DNA of 64,000 nucleotides from FEN-1139 sp038207155 (GTDB taxonomy: Bacteria > Myxococcota_A > Polyangia > Polyangiales > Polyangiaceae): NCBI GenBank assembly GCA_038207155.1, contig JBBRAB010000006.1, forward strand, positions 124,001 through 188,000. Direction: 5' to 3'. Below the pieces are notes generated by a model. It made no database searches. It saw nothing but the letters and a program-made list of their open reading frames with translations, and was not told the origin of the DNA. The translations under genes and the position numbers were made by a program. Position 1 is the first letter of the stretch, and each line of letters begins with the position of its first letter. Positions 33,735 to 43,182 of this stretch are shown here, in pieces.

Positions 33735-35042
33735 TCAGGTAAGGTGCGAGAGAGTGAGCTTGCCGCCTTCCGCCGGTGCGGGGCGGGTGAACCCGGGCAG
33801 GGTGCAGGTGACGCGAAGCCCACCTCCGCTACGGTTCTCCAGCAGGATGGAGCCTCCGTGAGCCTCGATGATCTCTCGACAAAGGGCCAGTCCAAGTCCC
33901 GAGCCCCGCTCCTTGGTCGAGAAGAACGGCAGCATAGCGCTCTCAAGCACCTGCTCACTCATGCCCTGACCGCGATCGACGACCTCGAAGCGGGTCGTGC
34001 CGTCGGCCTCGACGGCCGAGCTCAGTTCGATCTCCGCTTCGGGGCTCTCAGACTCCAGAGCGTTTTTTAGCAGATTGATCAGGACCTGCTCAAGCTGTCC
34101 CTTGTCGAAATACGCGGACGCAATGCCCGCCGGCTGCACGCGGGCGCGCGGCGACAGTAGAGCGATTTGTTCCAGGAATACCGCCAGATTTACATGCTCG
34201 CGGCGCGGTGGTGGTAGCCGCGCAAAGCGCGCATAGCCCTCGACGAAATCTCGCAAGTGCAGCGCGCGCTCTTCAATCGTCTCAAACACCGTGTCGAGTC
34301 GTTCAGTCTTGCCAAGCTTGAGCAGCGCTCTGGCCGAATGCACCAGAGAAGACACAGGCGCGAGCGAGTTATTGAGCTCGTGGGTCAGTACGCGTATGAG
34401 TCGCTTCCAAACGTCCACCTCTTGTCGGCGGAGTTCCCGGGTCAGGTGCTTGACCATCAGGAGGGTGAAGGTCGTGCCACTGAGGGAAAAATGGCGTTTG
34501 GCGAGGTGGTAGCTCTCGGCGGTGCCAGCCTGATCGACCGTAAACAGGCGATCTTCCGCGTCCAGCACAGCGTCGCGCAGCGGGGCAGGCGCGCGCTCTA
34601 GCAACGTGAGAAAATTAACCTGTCCCAGCGGGCGTCCCTCGAAGAACAGCGCTCGCGCGGCCTCGTTAGAGTAGGCGATGGTGCCCACCTCCTCGAGCAG
34701 TAAAACCGCCATGGGCGCGGCATCCATCAACGTATAGAGCAGTCGTTCGTTCTGCTCTGCGGCATCCTTGCTCGCGCGCAAATGGGATTCGAGCTTGGTG
34801 AGGTTCGTCTCAAGCGAACGCTCCGGGCTCTGACGGCTCGTCGCGCTTGACGTCATGCTCGCTGCGCCCGACATCTCCCGCAAGCGTAGTTGCGCCTGTC
34901 TGACCAAGACAGCGAGCGCATGGGAACGCCTCCATTGCAGCAAGGCCAGCCCCAGCAGCAGCCCCACCAGTAGCCAGGGTAGCCAGGTGCCGGGACTGTC
35001 GACCACGCTGGCCGACGCCAGAAGCAATGAGGGGCTCATCAC
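33735..35042 (-). CDS. Sensor histidine kinase (NtrY-like)
   Basis: A 435-residue membrane-bound kinase. One transmembrane helix at about 19-37 with almost no periplasmic part, a coiled coil (~45-95), a PAS domain (~100-200), the dimerisation helix with phospho-acceptor His221 (VLTHELNNSLAPVSSL, HELNN subtype of NtrY/NtrB kinases), and a HATPase domain: LINLLKNALE (N box), DRGQGM (G1) and GSGLGLALCREIIEAHGG (G2). It is divergent from the NtrC-type regulator at 35156, so the two surely form a pair. With a tiny sensory loop it probably senses an intracellular or membrane signal through PAS. Confidence 0.9.
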   Translation of the reverse strand: MMSPSLLLASASVVDSPGTWLPWLLVGLLLGLALLQWRRSHALAVLVRQAQLRLREMSGAASMTSSATSRQSPERSLETNLTKLESHLRASKDAAEQNERLLYTLMDAAPMAVLLLEEVGTIAYSNEAARALFFEGRPLGQVNFLTLLERAPAPLRDAVLDAEDRLFTVDQAGTAESYHLAKRHFSLSGTTFTLLMVKHLTRELRRQEVDVWKRLIRVLTHELNNSLAPVSSLVHSARALLKLGKTERLDTVFETIEERALHLRDFVEGYARFARLPPPRREHVNLAVFLEQIALLSPRARVQPAGIASAYFDKGQLEQVLINLLKNALESESPEAEIELSSAVEADGTTRFEVVDRGQGMSEQVLESAMLPFFSTKERGSGLGLALCREIIEAHGGSILLENRSGGGLRVTCTLPGFTRPAPAEGGKLTLSHLT

Positions 35043-35155
35043 CAGAAGGTCCTCGTGCAGACCAGCCTAGCGCGGGTCGGGTCGGGCGCGGGAAAAAAGC
35101 CCGCTTGGTGCGTGAAATCTAGAGCGCGGCCTGGTACGCTGCCGACCCTGACGCC

Positions 35156-36577
35156 ATGTTGAAAGTGCTCGTTGTTGATGATCAGGCTTCGGTTCGCACG
35201 GCACTCGAGCTGCTGTTCGAGTTACACGGGCTCTCCGTCTTGTCCGCTGAGAGTCCCGAGCGTGCGCTCGCACTCGTGACCGAGCAGGAGCTCGGCCTCG
35301 TTGTGCAGGACATGAACTTTCGGCGGGACACCACGTCGGGTGTGGAAGGGGTTGAGCTGATGCGGGCGATCCGCAAGCTCGATCAGGACCTGCCGATTGT
35401 GCTTTTGACCGCCTACACGTCGCTTGAAATGGCGGTCGACTTGATGAAAGAGGGTGCCAGTGACTATTTGGCGAAACCCTGGGACGACGAGAAGCTGGTG
35501 GCCACCTGCAAGAACCTGCTGCGGCTACGCGAGCTGCAGCAGCAGAATTTGCGACTGACTTGGCAGGGCCTGCGCGCCAGACGTGAACTCCAGGCCAAGC
35601 ACGACCTGTGCGGATTGGTCTACGAGAGCCCCAGAACTCACGAGGTGGTCTCGCTGGCCGTGAAGGTGGCGCCCGCCAATGTGCCGGTGCTCATCACGGG
35701 GCCGAACGGCGCTGGCAAGGAGAAATTTGCCGAGATCGTGCAGGCCAATAGCCGCAGAGCCAAGCAGCCGTTTGTGCGTGTCAATTCGGGGGGGCTCAAT
35801 GACAACTTGATCGATGCCGAGTTGTTCGGGGCAGAGGCGGGCGCGTTTACCGGCGCCACCCGGCTGCGTCTCGGTCGCTTCGAGGAGGCAAACGGGGGCA
35901 CGCTGTTTCTCGACGAGATCGGGAATCTCAGTTTGGCCGCCCAGATGAAGCTGCTGCGCGTGTTGCAGACCGGTGAGCTGCAGCGGCTCGGCAGCAACCA
36001 GACCCGTCAGGTGGACGTGCGGCTGATCAGCGCCACCAACGTCGATCTGCTCAAGGCCATCGCGGCCGGGACTTTTCGCGAGGACCTGTATTTCCGCCTG
36101 AACGTGATCGAGCTGGTGGTGCCTGCCTTGCGCGAGCGGCTTGAGGATATCCTTCCCTTGGCCGAGCATTTTCTCGAGGCCCTCGCGCAGGCAGAGCAGG
36201 TGCCGACGCCGCGGCTCTCGCCGGAGGCCAGCGCGGCCCTGACCGAGCAGGATTGGTCCGGCAACGTCCGCGAGCTGTCCAATCGCGTCAAGCGCGCGTT
36301 CTTGGTGCGAAGCGCAGAGCTGATCCACTGTGCCGATCTCGGGCTTGGGTCACAACCGTCGGGGCGTGCAGCAGCAAGTGACACGGAGGATTCGCTGCGA
36401 GCGGTCAGCAGCGATCCTGAGTCGGACGAGGCCGCGCGGCGGGAAACCGAGGCGGCCCTGATCGATGCCAAGGGGGTCGTTTCGCGCGCTGCAGCGCAAC
36501 TTGGCTGCAGTCGCCAGGCGCTCTATCGACGGATGGAGCGCCTGGGGATTGAGCTCGAGCGTCGTCCGAAGGTTTGA
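35156..36577 (+). CDS. NtrC-family sigma-54-dependent response regulator
   Basis: A 473-residue regulator. Receiver domain 1-120 with Asp8/Asp9, phospho-acceptor Asp52 (VVQDMNF) and Lys107. AAA+ domain ~150-385: Walker A GPNGAGKE at 182-189 (usual form GESGTGKE), GAFTGA at 229-234, which contacts sigma-54, Walker B GGTLFLDEIG and an arginine-finger region FREDLYFRLNV. The Fis-type helix-turn-helix AAAQLGCSRQALYRRMERLG is at the C-terminus. Paired with the divergent HELNN kinase. The ATG at 35156 lies about 110 bases from the kinase start. Target promoters unknown. Confidence 0.93.
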   Translation: MLKVLVVDDQASVRTALELLFELHGLSVLSAESPERALALVTEQELGLVVQDMNFRRDTTSGVEGVELMRAIRKLDQDLPIVLLTAYTSLEMAVDLMKEGASDYLAKPWDDEKLVATCKNLLRLRELQQQNLRLTWQGLRARRELQAKHDLCGLVYESPRTHEVVSLAVKVAPANVPVLITGPNGAGKEKFAEIVQANSRRAKQPFVRVNSGGLNDNLIDAELFGAEAGAFTGATRLRLGRFEEANGGTLFLDEIGNLSLAAQMKLLRVLQTGELQRLGSNQTRQVDVRLISATNVDLLKAIAAGTFREDLYFRLNVIELVVPALRERLEDILPLAEHFLEALAQAEQVPTPRLSPEASAALTEQDWSGNVRELSNRVKRAFLVRSAELIHCADLGLGSQPSGRAAASDTEDSLRAVSSDPESDEAARRETEAALIDAKGVVSRAAAQLGCSRQALYRRMERLGIELERRPKV

Positions 36578-36578
36578 G

Positions 36579-37466
36579 TCAGAACCAACCCGCCTGAAGC
36601 TGACCGCCCAGACTGAATCCGCTCACGTCTCCGTTGGAGAGCCCTTGGGTATTGACTCCTGACACCACGCGATAGCTCGCGACTGCCCCGAATCGCAGCC
36701 AGCGCGTGAAGTTGGCGTACGCACCGACCTGAGGCTCAAACACAAACACGGCGTCACTGTGCTTGTGGGTGTAATCCTTCTCCCAATTGTCGCCCGAGCC
36801 ATCCCAAGTGCCGATCGAGAGGCCACCGGCGCCGACCAGTGCGCCTACCGCAAAGTTGACGAGGCTGCGCGACATGAAGTGGTAGCGAACGATCGCTCCG
36901 CCGTAGCCAAACGACATGCGATCCCGCGGATTGTGCGGGCCTGGGCCGTATTGTTCGGCTTTGAGCTCCGGCGCGAGTCCGCAACCCCCGGCACCTAGCG
37001 TCAGCGCGTGGTCGAGCACCAGTGCGCCCTCGCCGCAAACCTGAGTCACGTTCTTGCCAGCGAACCGCGTGTACGAGACGCCAAGACCGCCGAAGCCGCC
37101 GATCGCGTAGTCTGTGCTGCCGAAGAGGGTTGCCGGCGCGTTGGGGTCTTTCGGTTTCTCCTGGGTTGGCCGAGCGAGGGGGGCCTCGTAGGGCGAGGCC
37201 TCCAGTGAGGAAGCGTCCGCCGAGCGCGGCGTTGGCGCAGCCGCGGCAGGCGCAGCAGCTGTTGGTGCTGCTGCGGGCGTGGGAGCATCGGCCGCCGAGG
37301 GAGGCTCGGCGACTGGTGCCGCCGGAGCGGTCGCGCCGGTCGCCGTAGGCGCCTCAGCGACCGGCGCCTGCGCGGCCGCCTGCGCTGGCGCTGCTTGCGC
37401 GTTGAGTGCCAAGGCGAACGAGCCAGACAAGAGACAGAGGGCGGTAGCGGTGGTGGAAGGCTTCAC
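36579..37466 (-). CDS. Ala/Pro-linker outer-membrane barrel protein
   Basis: A 295-residue exported protein starting at GTG 37466, chosen for TCTGGAG upstream and a following signal peptide (KPSTTATALCLLSGSFALALNAQA). A 75-residue Ala/Pro linker precedes a barrel with strands YAIGGFGGLGVSYTRFAG, LTLGAGGCGL, RYHFMSRSLVNFAVGALVG and a last strand ending QAGWF. It is similar in build to the barrels at 27117 and 28100. Convergent, with a 1-base gap, to the response regulator gene. Role unknown. Confidence 0.75.
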   Translation of the reverse strand: MKPSTTATALCLLSGSFALALNAQAAPAQAAAQAPVAEAPTATGATAPAAPVAEPPSAADAPTPAAAPTAAAPAAAAPTPRSADASSLEASPYEAPLARPTQEKPKDPNAPATLFGSTDYAIGGFGGLGVSYTRFAGKNVTQVCGEGALVLDHALTLGAGGCGLAPELKAEQYGPGPHNPRDRMSFGYGGAIVRYHFMSRSLVNFAVGALVGAGGLSIGTWDGSGDNWEKDYTHKHSDAVFVFEPQVGAYANFTRWLRFGAVASYRVVSGVNTQGLSNGDVSGFSLGGQLQAGWF

Positions 37467-37650
37467 GGTGGACTCCAGACGGATGCTCGAAGGTTTGGAA
37501 GGGTGAGCGACAAGGTTCACTTCAGCAATCTGCGTGCCATGGGTCGTCCGGGGGCGACGCGCCAGTTCCACGCCGTACCAACCCTAAGGGCCGCAGGAAA
37601 AACGCCCGAATATCGCAAAAATGGCGCGATTCGCGCGGGGGTCGAGCGCA

Positions 37651-37730
37651 GGACAGTTGCGCGCGCCACGCGGACAGTTGTCCGCCGACGCGGTTAGCAT
37701 TGTCGACCTGCAGTGGGGGAGGACTATACT
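37651..37730 (+). promoter_or_regulatory. promoter and operator-like sites of the kinase operon
   Basis: GGACAGTTG occurs at 37651-37659 and 37672-37680, two helical turns apart. The second is part of the dyad GGACA-GT-TGTCC (37672-37683). Just downstream are TTGTCG (37700) and TATACT (37725-37730), a weak promoter with a 19-base spacer. The predicted start near 37737 almost coincides with GTG 37739. Confidence 0.35.
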
Positions 37731-37738
37731 GGCGCCCC

Positions 37739-39241
37739 GTGCCGAAAGCTCACCTGGCGCCTGCCGAGCTCGACTCCCCATCGGGGGAGCGTGCGGGGGC
37801 ATGGCGTGGGCAGCTGCTTGCCGCGGGGACGTTGGTGGGTGAGTATCGCGTCACGCACAAGCTTGGCGAGGGTGGGTTCGGAACGGTGTTTGCGGCGGCC
37901 CATCCGGTGATTGGCAAGCGTTGCGCGATCAAGGTGCTGCACGCCCAGTTCTCGGAAAACGAAGCGGTGGTGGCGCGCTTCGTGGCAGAAGCCCGCGCGG
38001 TCAATCAGATCCGCCATCGTAACATCGTTGATGTGTTTGCGTTCGGTGAACTCGCTGATGGTCGCAAGTACTACGTGATGGAGCTGTTGGATGGCGTCGC
38101 GCTTGACGCCTACCTTGAACGCGCAGGGACTCTGCCGCTACCAGAGGCCCTCGCGGTCTTGCACGCGATCGCACGCGCGCTTGGTGCAGCTCACGAAGCC
38201 GGGATTTTGCATCGCGACCTGAAGCCGGAGAACGTGTTTTTCGATTGCGAGGATGCGGAAGATATTCGGCCAAAACTACTCGATTTTGGCTTGGCGAAGC
38301 TGCTGGCGCCGGACGTTCAGCCTCAGGACAACACGCGCAGCGGCGCGCCGATCGGTTCTCCCCGCTATATGTCGCCCGAGCAATGCCGCGGGCAGTCGGT
38401 CGATCATCGCACGGACGTGTACGCGTTCGGCTGCCTTGCGTATCGCATGTTGGTGGGGGTCGCTCCCTTTGAGGCGAGCTCCACCCTCGACCTGCTGATG
38501 TCGCACGTGAGCCTTCCTCCTACGCCGCCGTCACGACGAAATGCGGCGCTTGGACCTCACTTTGACGCGCCGCTGCTGGCGATGCTTGAAAAGCTTCCGG
38601 AACGGCGTCCCGCCTCGCCGCTCGCGGGCTACGAAGCGCTCGCTCAGGCGGCGGCCATGGATGGTGTCTCACGCCCCGAGCGGCTGACTGCCTCGCCGGA
38701 CTTGAGCGCGCTCCTGCAGGAAACGCGCAGCCGTGATGCGCTGCTCTCCAGTTCAACCCTGCAATCCGCTTCGATTGCAGAGGTCCGCGTGAGCAGTGCT
38801 TCTGGTCGGTCGACATGGTGGTGGGCGCTGACCGCCGGACTCGCTTTGTTGCTCGTCGGCGGACTCGCCGTTGAGAGAAGTCGTGCCCGGCGTGCCGCAC
38901 TTGCCGTCGTTCCAACGGCTGCGAGTGCTTCGCGTTCGGCGCCTGAGGTCTCAAGCGCGGAGCCACCCGCGGAGCGCGTGCCGGCTGAGTTCCGGCTCTC
39001 TGGTGTGCCACAGAACGCAGAGATCTACGTCGATAACCTGCGGCTCGGCCTCGGTGCCGGCCCGTGGCTGCTGACCCGCTCGACCGAACCGCGCAATCTG
39101 CGTATTGTCGCCAATGGGTACCAAGTTGCTAGTCAGAGCTTCGTGCTGCTGCAGGATACCAACCTCAAGGTAACGCTGATCCCGCTCAAGAAACACGCGA
39201 CCAATCCCCGGATGTCTCGCGATCTCGAGGATCCCTACTGA
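37739..39241 (+). CDS. Ser/Thr protein kinase with PEGA-like extracytoplasmic domain
   Basis: A 500-residue PKN2-type kinase. It is catalytically complete: LGEGGFGTVF loop (42-51), Lys65 (CAIKV), HRDLKPEN (158-165), DFG (182-184), and SPRYMSPEQCRG activation-segment end. One transmembrane helix (WWWALTAGLALLLVGGLAV, ~360-380) leads to a C-terminal PEGA-like beta domain (NAEIYVDNLRLG) outside the membrane. First gene of a three-gene operon: its TGA overlaps the next ATG. GTG 37739 is preferred; the frame is open to TTG 37700 inside the putative -35 box. It probably transduces an envelope signal. Confidence 0.88.
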   Translation: MPKAHLAPAELDSPSGERAGAWRGQLLAAGTLVGEYRVTHKLGEGGFGTVFAAAHPVIGKRCAIKVLHAQFSENEAVVARFVAEARAVNQIRHRNIVDVFAFGELADGRKYYVMELLDGVALDAYLERAGTLPLPEALAVLHAIARALGAAHEAGILHRDLKPENVFFDCEDAEDIRPKLLDFGLAKLLAPDVQPQDNTRSGAPIGSPRYMSPEQCRGQSVDHRTDVYAFGCLAYRMLVGVAPFEASSTLDLLMSHVSLPPTPPSRRNAALGPHFDAPLLAMLEKLPERRPASPLAGYEALAQAAAMDGVSRPERLTASPDLSALLQETRSRDALLSSSTLQSASIAEVRVSSASGRSTWWWALTAGLALLLVGGLAVERSRARRAALAVVPTAASASRSAPEVSSAEPPAERVPAEFRLSGVPQNAEIYVDNLRLGLGAGPWLLTRSTEPRNLRIVANGYQVASQSFVLLQDTNLKVTLIPLKKHATNPRMSRDLEDPY

Positions 39242-41847
39242 TGCGGCATCGCTGCCTACTGGCTTTGGCGGTCGGATGGTCCGCAGTTCTGGGCTGCGAC
39301 ACGCTCCCTGAGATCCCGTCCGGGCAATGCGGTAACGGCGTGATCGAAGCCGGGGAAGACTGTGACCTGTTCGCTCCGCCGGGCCTGGCCTGTCATCCCA
39401 GTGGCTCGCCGAACGCATGCCGCTTTGCTTGCGAGCCAAGGGGTTCGGTGGGGCCAAGCTGTCCGACGGGCTCGAGCTGCGGCCTGGATAAAACCTGCAG
39501 CTACTCGTCTGACGAGTACGAACCGCTCGGGCCGCTGTTGGCGACGCCCGTCGAGACCCTGCTCTCGGCAGATTTTGACGGCGACGGGCGGGTCGAGCTG
39601 CTCACACTCGGTCATGCCAATGCCCAGGGACAGGCCATCCCGCGCGTGCTCTTCTACACGCCGACCGGGACGCTGCGCAGCAGCTTCGAGCCTGAGATCC
39701 CCGCCAATTCTCCGGTGATCCTGCCCGCGGTCGACAAGGACGGGGACCTGCCGAAACACGGGCTGCTGCTTGGGACCAGTCACGGACTGGCTGCGCTTGG
39801 CGGTTCGGCCGAGCGCGGGATGTTCGCGGTTCCATTTCCCTACCAGGTGATGCCTAAGGGTTGGGACTACCGCGTGCTTCGGGTGAAGGGCAACCGTGAT
39901 GTTCCGCTCGGCGAGGGGATCGTCGCCTACTTCGGGCATGCAGGAGTGAGCTCCCTTGGTGAAGTCGACGGTCTTGGCGAATTCGCAGTGTTCCCACGAG
40001 CGCTCAGCGCGGCCTGCGGCGTTCCGCAGGCTGGTGAACTCGTGGAAGGCCCACTCTCGCCTTGCGAAGAACTGGTTCTGACGTTTCACGATGACGCGCA
40101 GGCGTATCGCCTCGAGCCCTGCGACGCGGCTGGCCACTGGCAGACCAAGCTGCAGGACCTTGTGCCGATCGCGCGGCTTCCTGCGGGCAAGACGATTGCG
40201 CGGCCCGCCACTCTGGCGGATCTCAATGCTGACGGACATCTCGACCTCGTGCTGACTGACAGCGCGGGCGGCAACTACGTGAGCTTTGGATTAGGTGACG
40301 GAACCTTCGCAGCATCGCTCGAGTCTAAATCGCTGACCCAGGGCCAGGCCTGGCCTATTACGTTTGCGCAGCTAGCTTGCGCGATGCCTGCGGCGCTTCC
40401 GACGGGGCCGGTGCTGGCGGTCGGTGTTCTCGACGCTGACGGCCTTGCCGATTGGGTGAGCCCTTCGGGCGTGTTCTTGCAGCGAGCATTGACAACCGAT
40501 CTCACTCATCAGCGGGTCTTGTGGAGCGGTTGTCCCAGCAATGCTCCCTTTGGAAGCCCTTGGTCTTTGGCGCGCGTCGCTGATTTCAATCGCGATGGTC
40601 GGCAGGATCTCGTGACCGCCTCCGAGACCGTACCCGATCTCGAGTATCTGCTCGGCACCGGTCGCGAGCGGCTCAATCGCTTCGTGGTGCCGACCGATGG
40701 CCCCGTCTCTGCGCTGGTCACTGGCGATTTCGATGGTGACCTCCTGTTTGATGTGGCGGTCGGGGTTCGCCCAGTGGGTCGCAGTGACCAGCTCACGCAG
40801 CTGTCGCTGGTATTTGGTAGCGCCTTTGGCGCGCCCTCCGCTCCGGTTTTTGTCGGTGAATTCAGGCAGATGAAGCAGCTGGCGGCAGCAAACTACGACA
40901 CTCGCGACGTGATCGAGGAGCTCGGCGTGATTGGGCAGGCGGCGCCGGATTTGGGGGATTCCTTGACGGTGTTCATCGGCAACACCGGGCGGCGCCCCGT
41001 GGCACCGCTTGGCCTCATTCACGTGGAATCCGATGGACTCGGCGCAGTTGGCTCACTGCTCGGTTCGACTGCACTGTCGCTCGGGTCCACTCCCACCGTG
41101 ACCGGCGTCGTCTTGGCCGAGGATCAGTCGCACAGCTCCAGCAAGTCCTTGCGATTCTGGGTGGCCCCCAATCTAGACTCTACTTATCGCGAGGCGCCAC
41201 GGCCGAGCGCAGCGCTTGCCGACTTCATTCCGTGGGAGCCAGACACCGGTCGCTATGCCGCGGCGTTTGTTGTCGGCGACCTTGACGGTCAGCTCGGACA
41301 GGAAGCCCTGCTGCTCTCCCCCGGGACCACTCCAACATCGCTTCGACTTTGGCAGCTGAGACTGCTCAAGGACGGAACTGGTTTCGAAAAAGGTGACCTG
41401 CTCAAGCCTCTTGGGACGCTGGCGGGGTTGCGTCTGGGTCGAGGCGCGCCGCAGTTGGTCGACTTGGATGCCGATGGCTTGCGCGATTTGGTGTTCATCG
41501 CCGACGACGCGCGGCATGTGGGGCGTCTTGCTGTGGTTTGGAACGACGCGGGAACGCTTCGATTCGAGCAGCCCGCTTGGGCAGACTTTGGTGGCGAGAG
41601 CCTGCGCGGCTTCGTCGTGCAGGAGCGAAACAGCGCGAGCCGAATCCTGGCGGTGACGGCAAAACACGCCTATTGGCTTGAGCTTTCCTATTTGAAGCGA
41701 GCGCCGCTTGCTGGCACTCTCGTCGCGGGCCTACCAGGCGGCGAAGCCGTGAGCCTCGGGGATATTACCGGCGATGGACTCGAGGACGTGAGCGTCGCAG
41801 TCAATGAGGGCATTCAGCTGTTTGCCCAGAAGGCGCGGCGGCCGTGA
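39241..41847 (+). CDS. VCBS/FG-GAP repeat lipoprotein
   Basis: An 868-residue lipoprotein. Lipobox AVLGC (Cys ~19) is followed by a myxobacterial Cys module (CGNGVIEAGEDCD, DUF4215-like) and a long chain of Ca-binding FG-GAP/VCBS blades: SADFDGDGRVELL, ADLNADGHLDLVL, ADFNRDGRQDLVTA, GDFDGDLLFDVAVG, VDLDADGLRDLVFI, GDITGDGLEDVSVA. These fold as a seven-bladed integrin-like propeller, probably binding a ligand at the surface. The ATG overlaps the kinase TGA (TGATG), and the stop overlaps the GTG of the PEGA gene, so kinase, propeller and PEGA proteins are made together. Confidence 0.88.
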   Translation: MRHRCLLALAVGWSAVLGCDTLPEIPSGQCGNGVIEAGEDCDLFAPPGLACHPSGSPNACRFACEPRGSVGPSCPTGSSCGLDKTCSYSSDEYEPLGPLLATPVETLLSADFDGDGRVELLTLGHANAQGQAIPRVLFYTPTGTLRSSFEPEIPANSPVILPAVDKDGDLPKHGLLLGTSHGLAALGGSAERGMFAVPFPYQVMPKGWDYRVLRVKGNRDVPLGEGIVAYFGHAGVSSLGEVDGLGEFAVFPRALSAACGVPQAGELVEGPLSPCEELVLTFHDDAQAYRLEPCDAAGHWQTKLQDLVPIARLPAGKTIARPATLADLNADGHLDLVLTDSAGGNYVSFGLGDGTFAASLESKSLTQGQAWPITFAQLACAMPAALPTGPVLAVGVLDADGLADWVSPSGVFLQRALTTDLTHQRVLWSGCPSNAPFGSPWSLARVADFNRDGRQDLVTASETVPDLEYLLGTGRERLNRFVVPTDGPVSALVTGDFDGDLLFDVAVGVRPVGRSDQLTQLSLVFGSAFGAPSAPVFVGEFRQMKQLAAANYDTRDVIEELGVIGQAAPDLGDSLTVFIGNTGRRPVAPLGLIHVESDGLGAVGSLLGSTALSLGSTPTVTGVVLAEDQSHSSSKSLRFWVAPNLDSTYREAPRPSAALADFIPWEPDTGRYAAAFVVGDLDGQLGQEALLLSPGTTPTSLRLWQLRLLKDGTGFEKGDLLKPLGTLAGLRLGRGAPQLVDLDADGLRDLVFIADDARHVGRLAVVWNDAGTLRFEQPAWADFGGESLRGFVVQERNSASRILAVTAKHAYWLELSYLKRAPLAGTLVAGLPGGEAVSLGDITGDGLEDVSVAVNEGIQLFAQKARRP

Positions 41848-43094
41848 CCCGAAGCCATCGTTGGTCAGCGGGAGGCCTGGTACTCCTGCTCCTGGCTTCA
41901 TCGCCGCAGCGCGCCAGCGGCGGCGAGGACGAAGCGGTCGCGCGTGCACGCGAGTATTTTTACGCGGGCGCTCAGGCCTACGCCAGCGGTGAGTACGCTG
42001 CGGCGGTTCAGGCTTTTGAGCAAGCGCAGGTGTTGGCGCCGCGGCCCGCGGTGCTGTTCTCAATCGCTCAGGCGGAACGTCGACTCTTCATTGTCACGCG
42101 TGAACCCGGGCACCTTTTGCGGGCCATCCAACTCTATCGCGAGTACCTGGCTTCGAGTGGCGAGGCAGCGCGACGTCAGGATGCCGAGTCCGCCTTGCGT
42201 GAACTGCTTGCCATCGCGCCCGCCGAGCCGGGTCCGAGTGCCAGCGTGCCCACCCAGCCTGAGGCCGTGCCGCGGCAGGACCCAACGCGCTTGATGGTCT
42301 TTTCGTCCGCGGAGAAGGCGCAAATCTCGCTCGACGGCGCCGCGCCCACCGTGTCTCCGCTGATCCAGGAAGTCGAGCCCGGTTTGCATCGCATCGCGGT
42401 TTCGGCCTCGGGCTATCTTCCGGTTGAGCGTGCTCTGTCGGCGGTCAAGGGGGAGCTCGTGGCAGTGGATGTGGCGCTCCGTGAGAGTCCGGCGCTACTG
42501 GTGGTCGAAGGTCGACCCGGCGCCATGCTGAGCATCGATGGTCGAGTGCAGGGCACCTGTCCCTTTCCTCGTTCGATTGAGGTGACTCCCGGCGTGCATC
42601 TCATCACGCTCACCAAGAGCGGCTACGTTGGCGTCAGCTCGGAGAGGAAGCTGAGCCGCGGGGAGGTCACGCTGCTCAGAGAGCCGATGCCTCGCTCGGT
42701 TCAGCGCACGGCCTCTCTGTTGATGCTGGGCGCGAGTGCCTCGTTGGTCACGGCTGGCGGCGTCATCGGCTATTTTACCTTGGCTCAGGAGCGTTCGGCG
42801 CGCGCATTCGTGGATGCGCGCGGCCGCGCGGAGCTGACGCCCCAGGATCTCAGCGAGTATGACGCGAGTCGCAAGGACCGGGACAGACTCCGCACGGCAA
42901 CCCTCGGCACGGTTGGGCTTGGGGCGGTGCTCGGCATGGCCGGGGCGGTGTTGTTCATGACCGACGATGGTTCGGTCCCTACGCAGAAGAGCGAGCGGGC
43001 GCGCGCAGCGCGAGCGCTCGCCCCGCGTTCGGTCACTCTGGTCCCGTTGCTCGGCACCGATAGAGTCGGCGTGAGCGCAGGCATGCGCTTCTGA
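41844..43094 (+). CDS. TPR and PEGA domain exported protein
   Basis: A 416-residue protein beginning at GTG 41844 inside GTGA. A signal peptide (~1-27), a TPR-like helical region (AREYFYAGAQAYASGEYAAAVQAFEQAQ), then two PEGA-like beta modules (AEKAQISLDGAAPTVSP and PGAMLSIDGRVQGTCPF) and two hydrophobic segments near the C-terminus (~300-320 and ~355-375). PEGA modules are thought to bind cell-wall or surface structures. It is the last gene of the kinase operon. It resembles the gene at 52261, which has the same TPR/PEGA build. Confidence 0.82.
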   Translation: MTRSHRWSAGGLVLLLLASSPQRASGGEDEAVARAREYFYAGAQAYASGEYAAAVQAFEQAQVLAPRPAVLFSIAQAERRLFIVTREPGHLLRAIQLYREYLASSGEAARRQDAESALRELLAIAPAEPGPSASVPTQPEAVPRQDPTRLMVFSSAEKAQISLDGAAPTVSPLIQEVEPGLHRIAVSASGYLPVERALSAVKGELVAVDVALRESPALLVVEGRPGAMLSIDGRVQGTCPFPRSIEVTPGVHLITLTKSGYVGVSSERKLSRGEVTLLREPMPRSVQRTASLLMLGASASLVTAGGVIGYFTLAQERSARAFVDARGRAELTPQDLSEYDASRKDRDRLRTATLGTVGLGAVLGMAGAVLFMTDDGSVPTQKSERARAARALAPRSVTLVPLLGTDRVGVSAGMRF

Positions 43095-43182
43095 GAGCGG
43101 ACTGCGGACGCGGCCCCTCACGCCTGCTATTGCGCGAAAATTCCCCACAGCTAGGCGTTATTGGCGTTCTGAAGCGTGAGCT

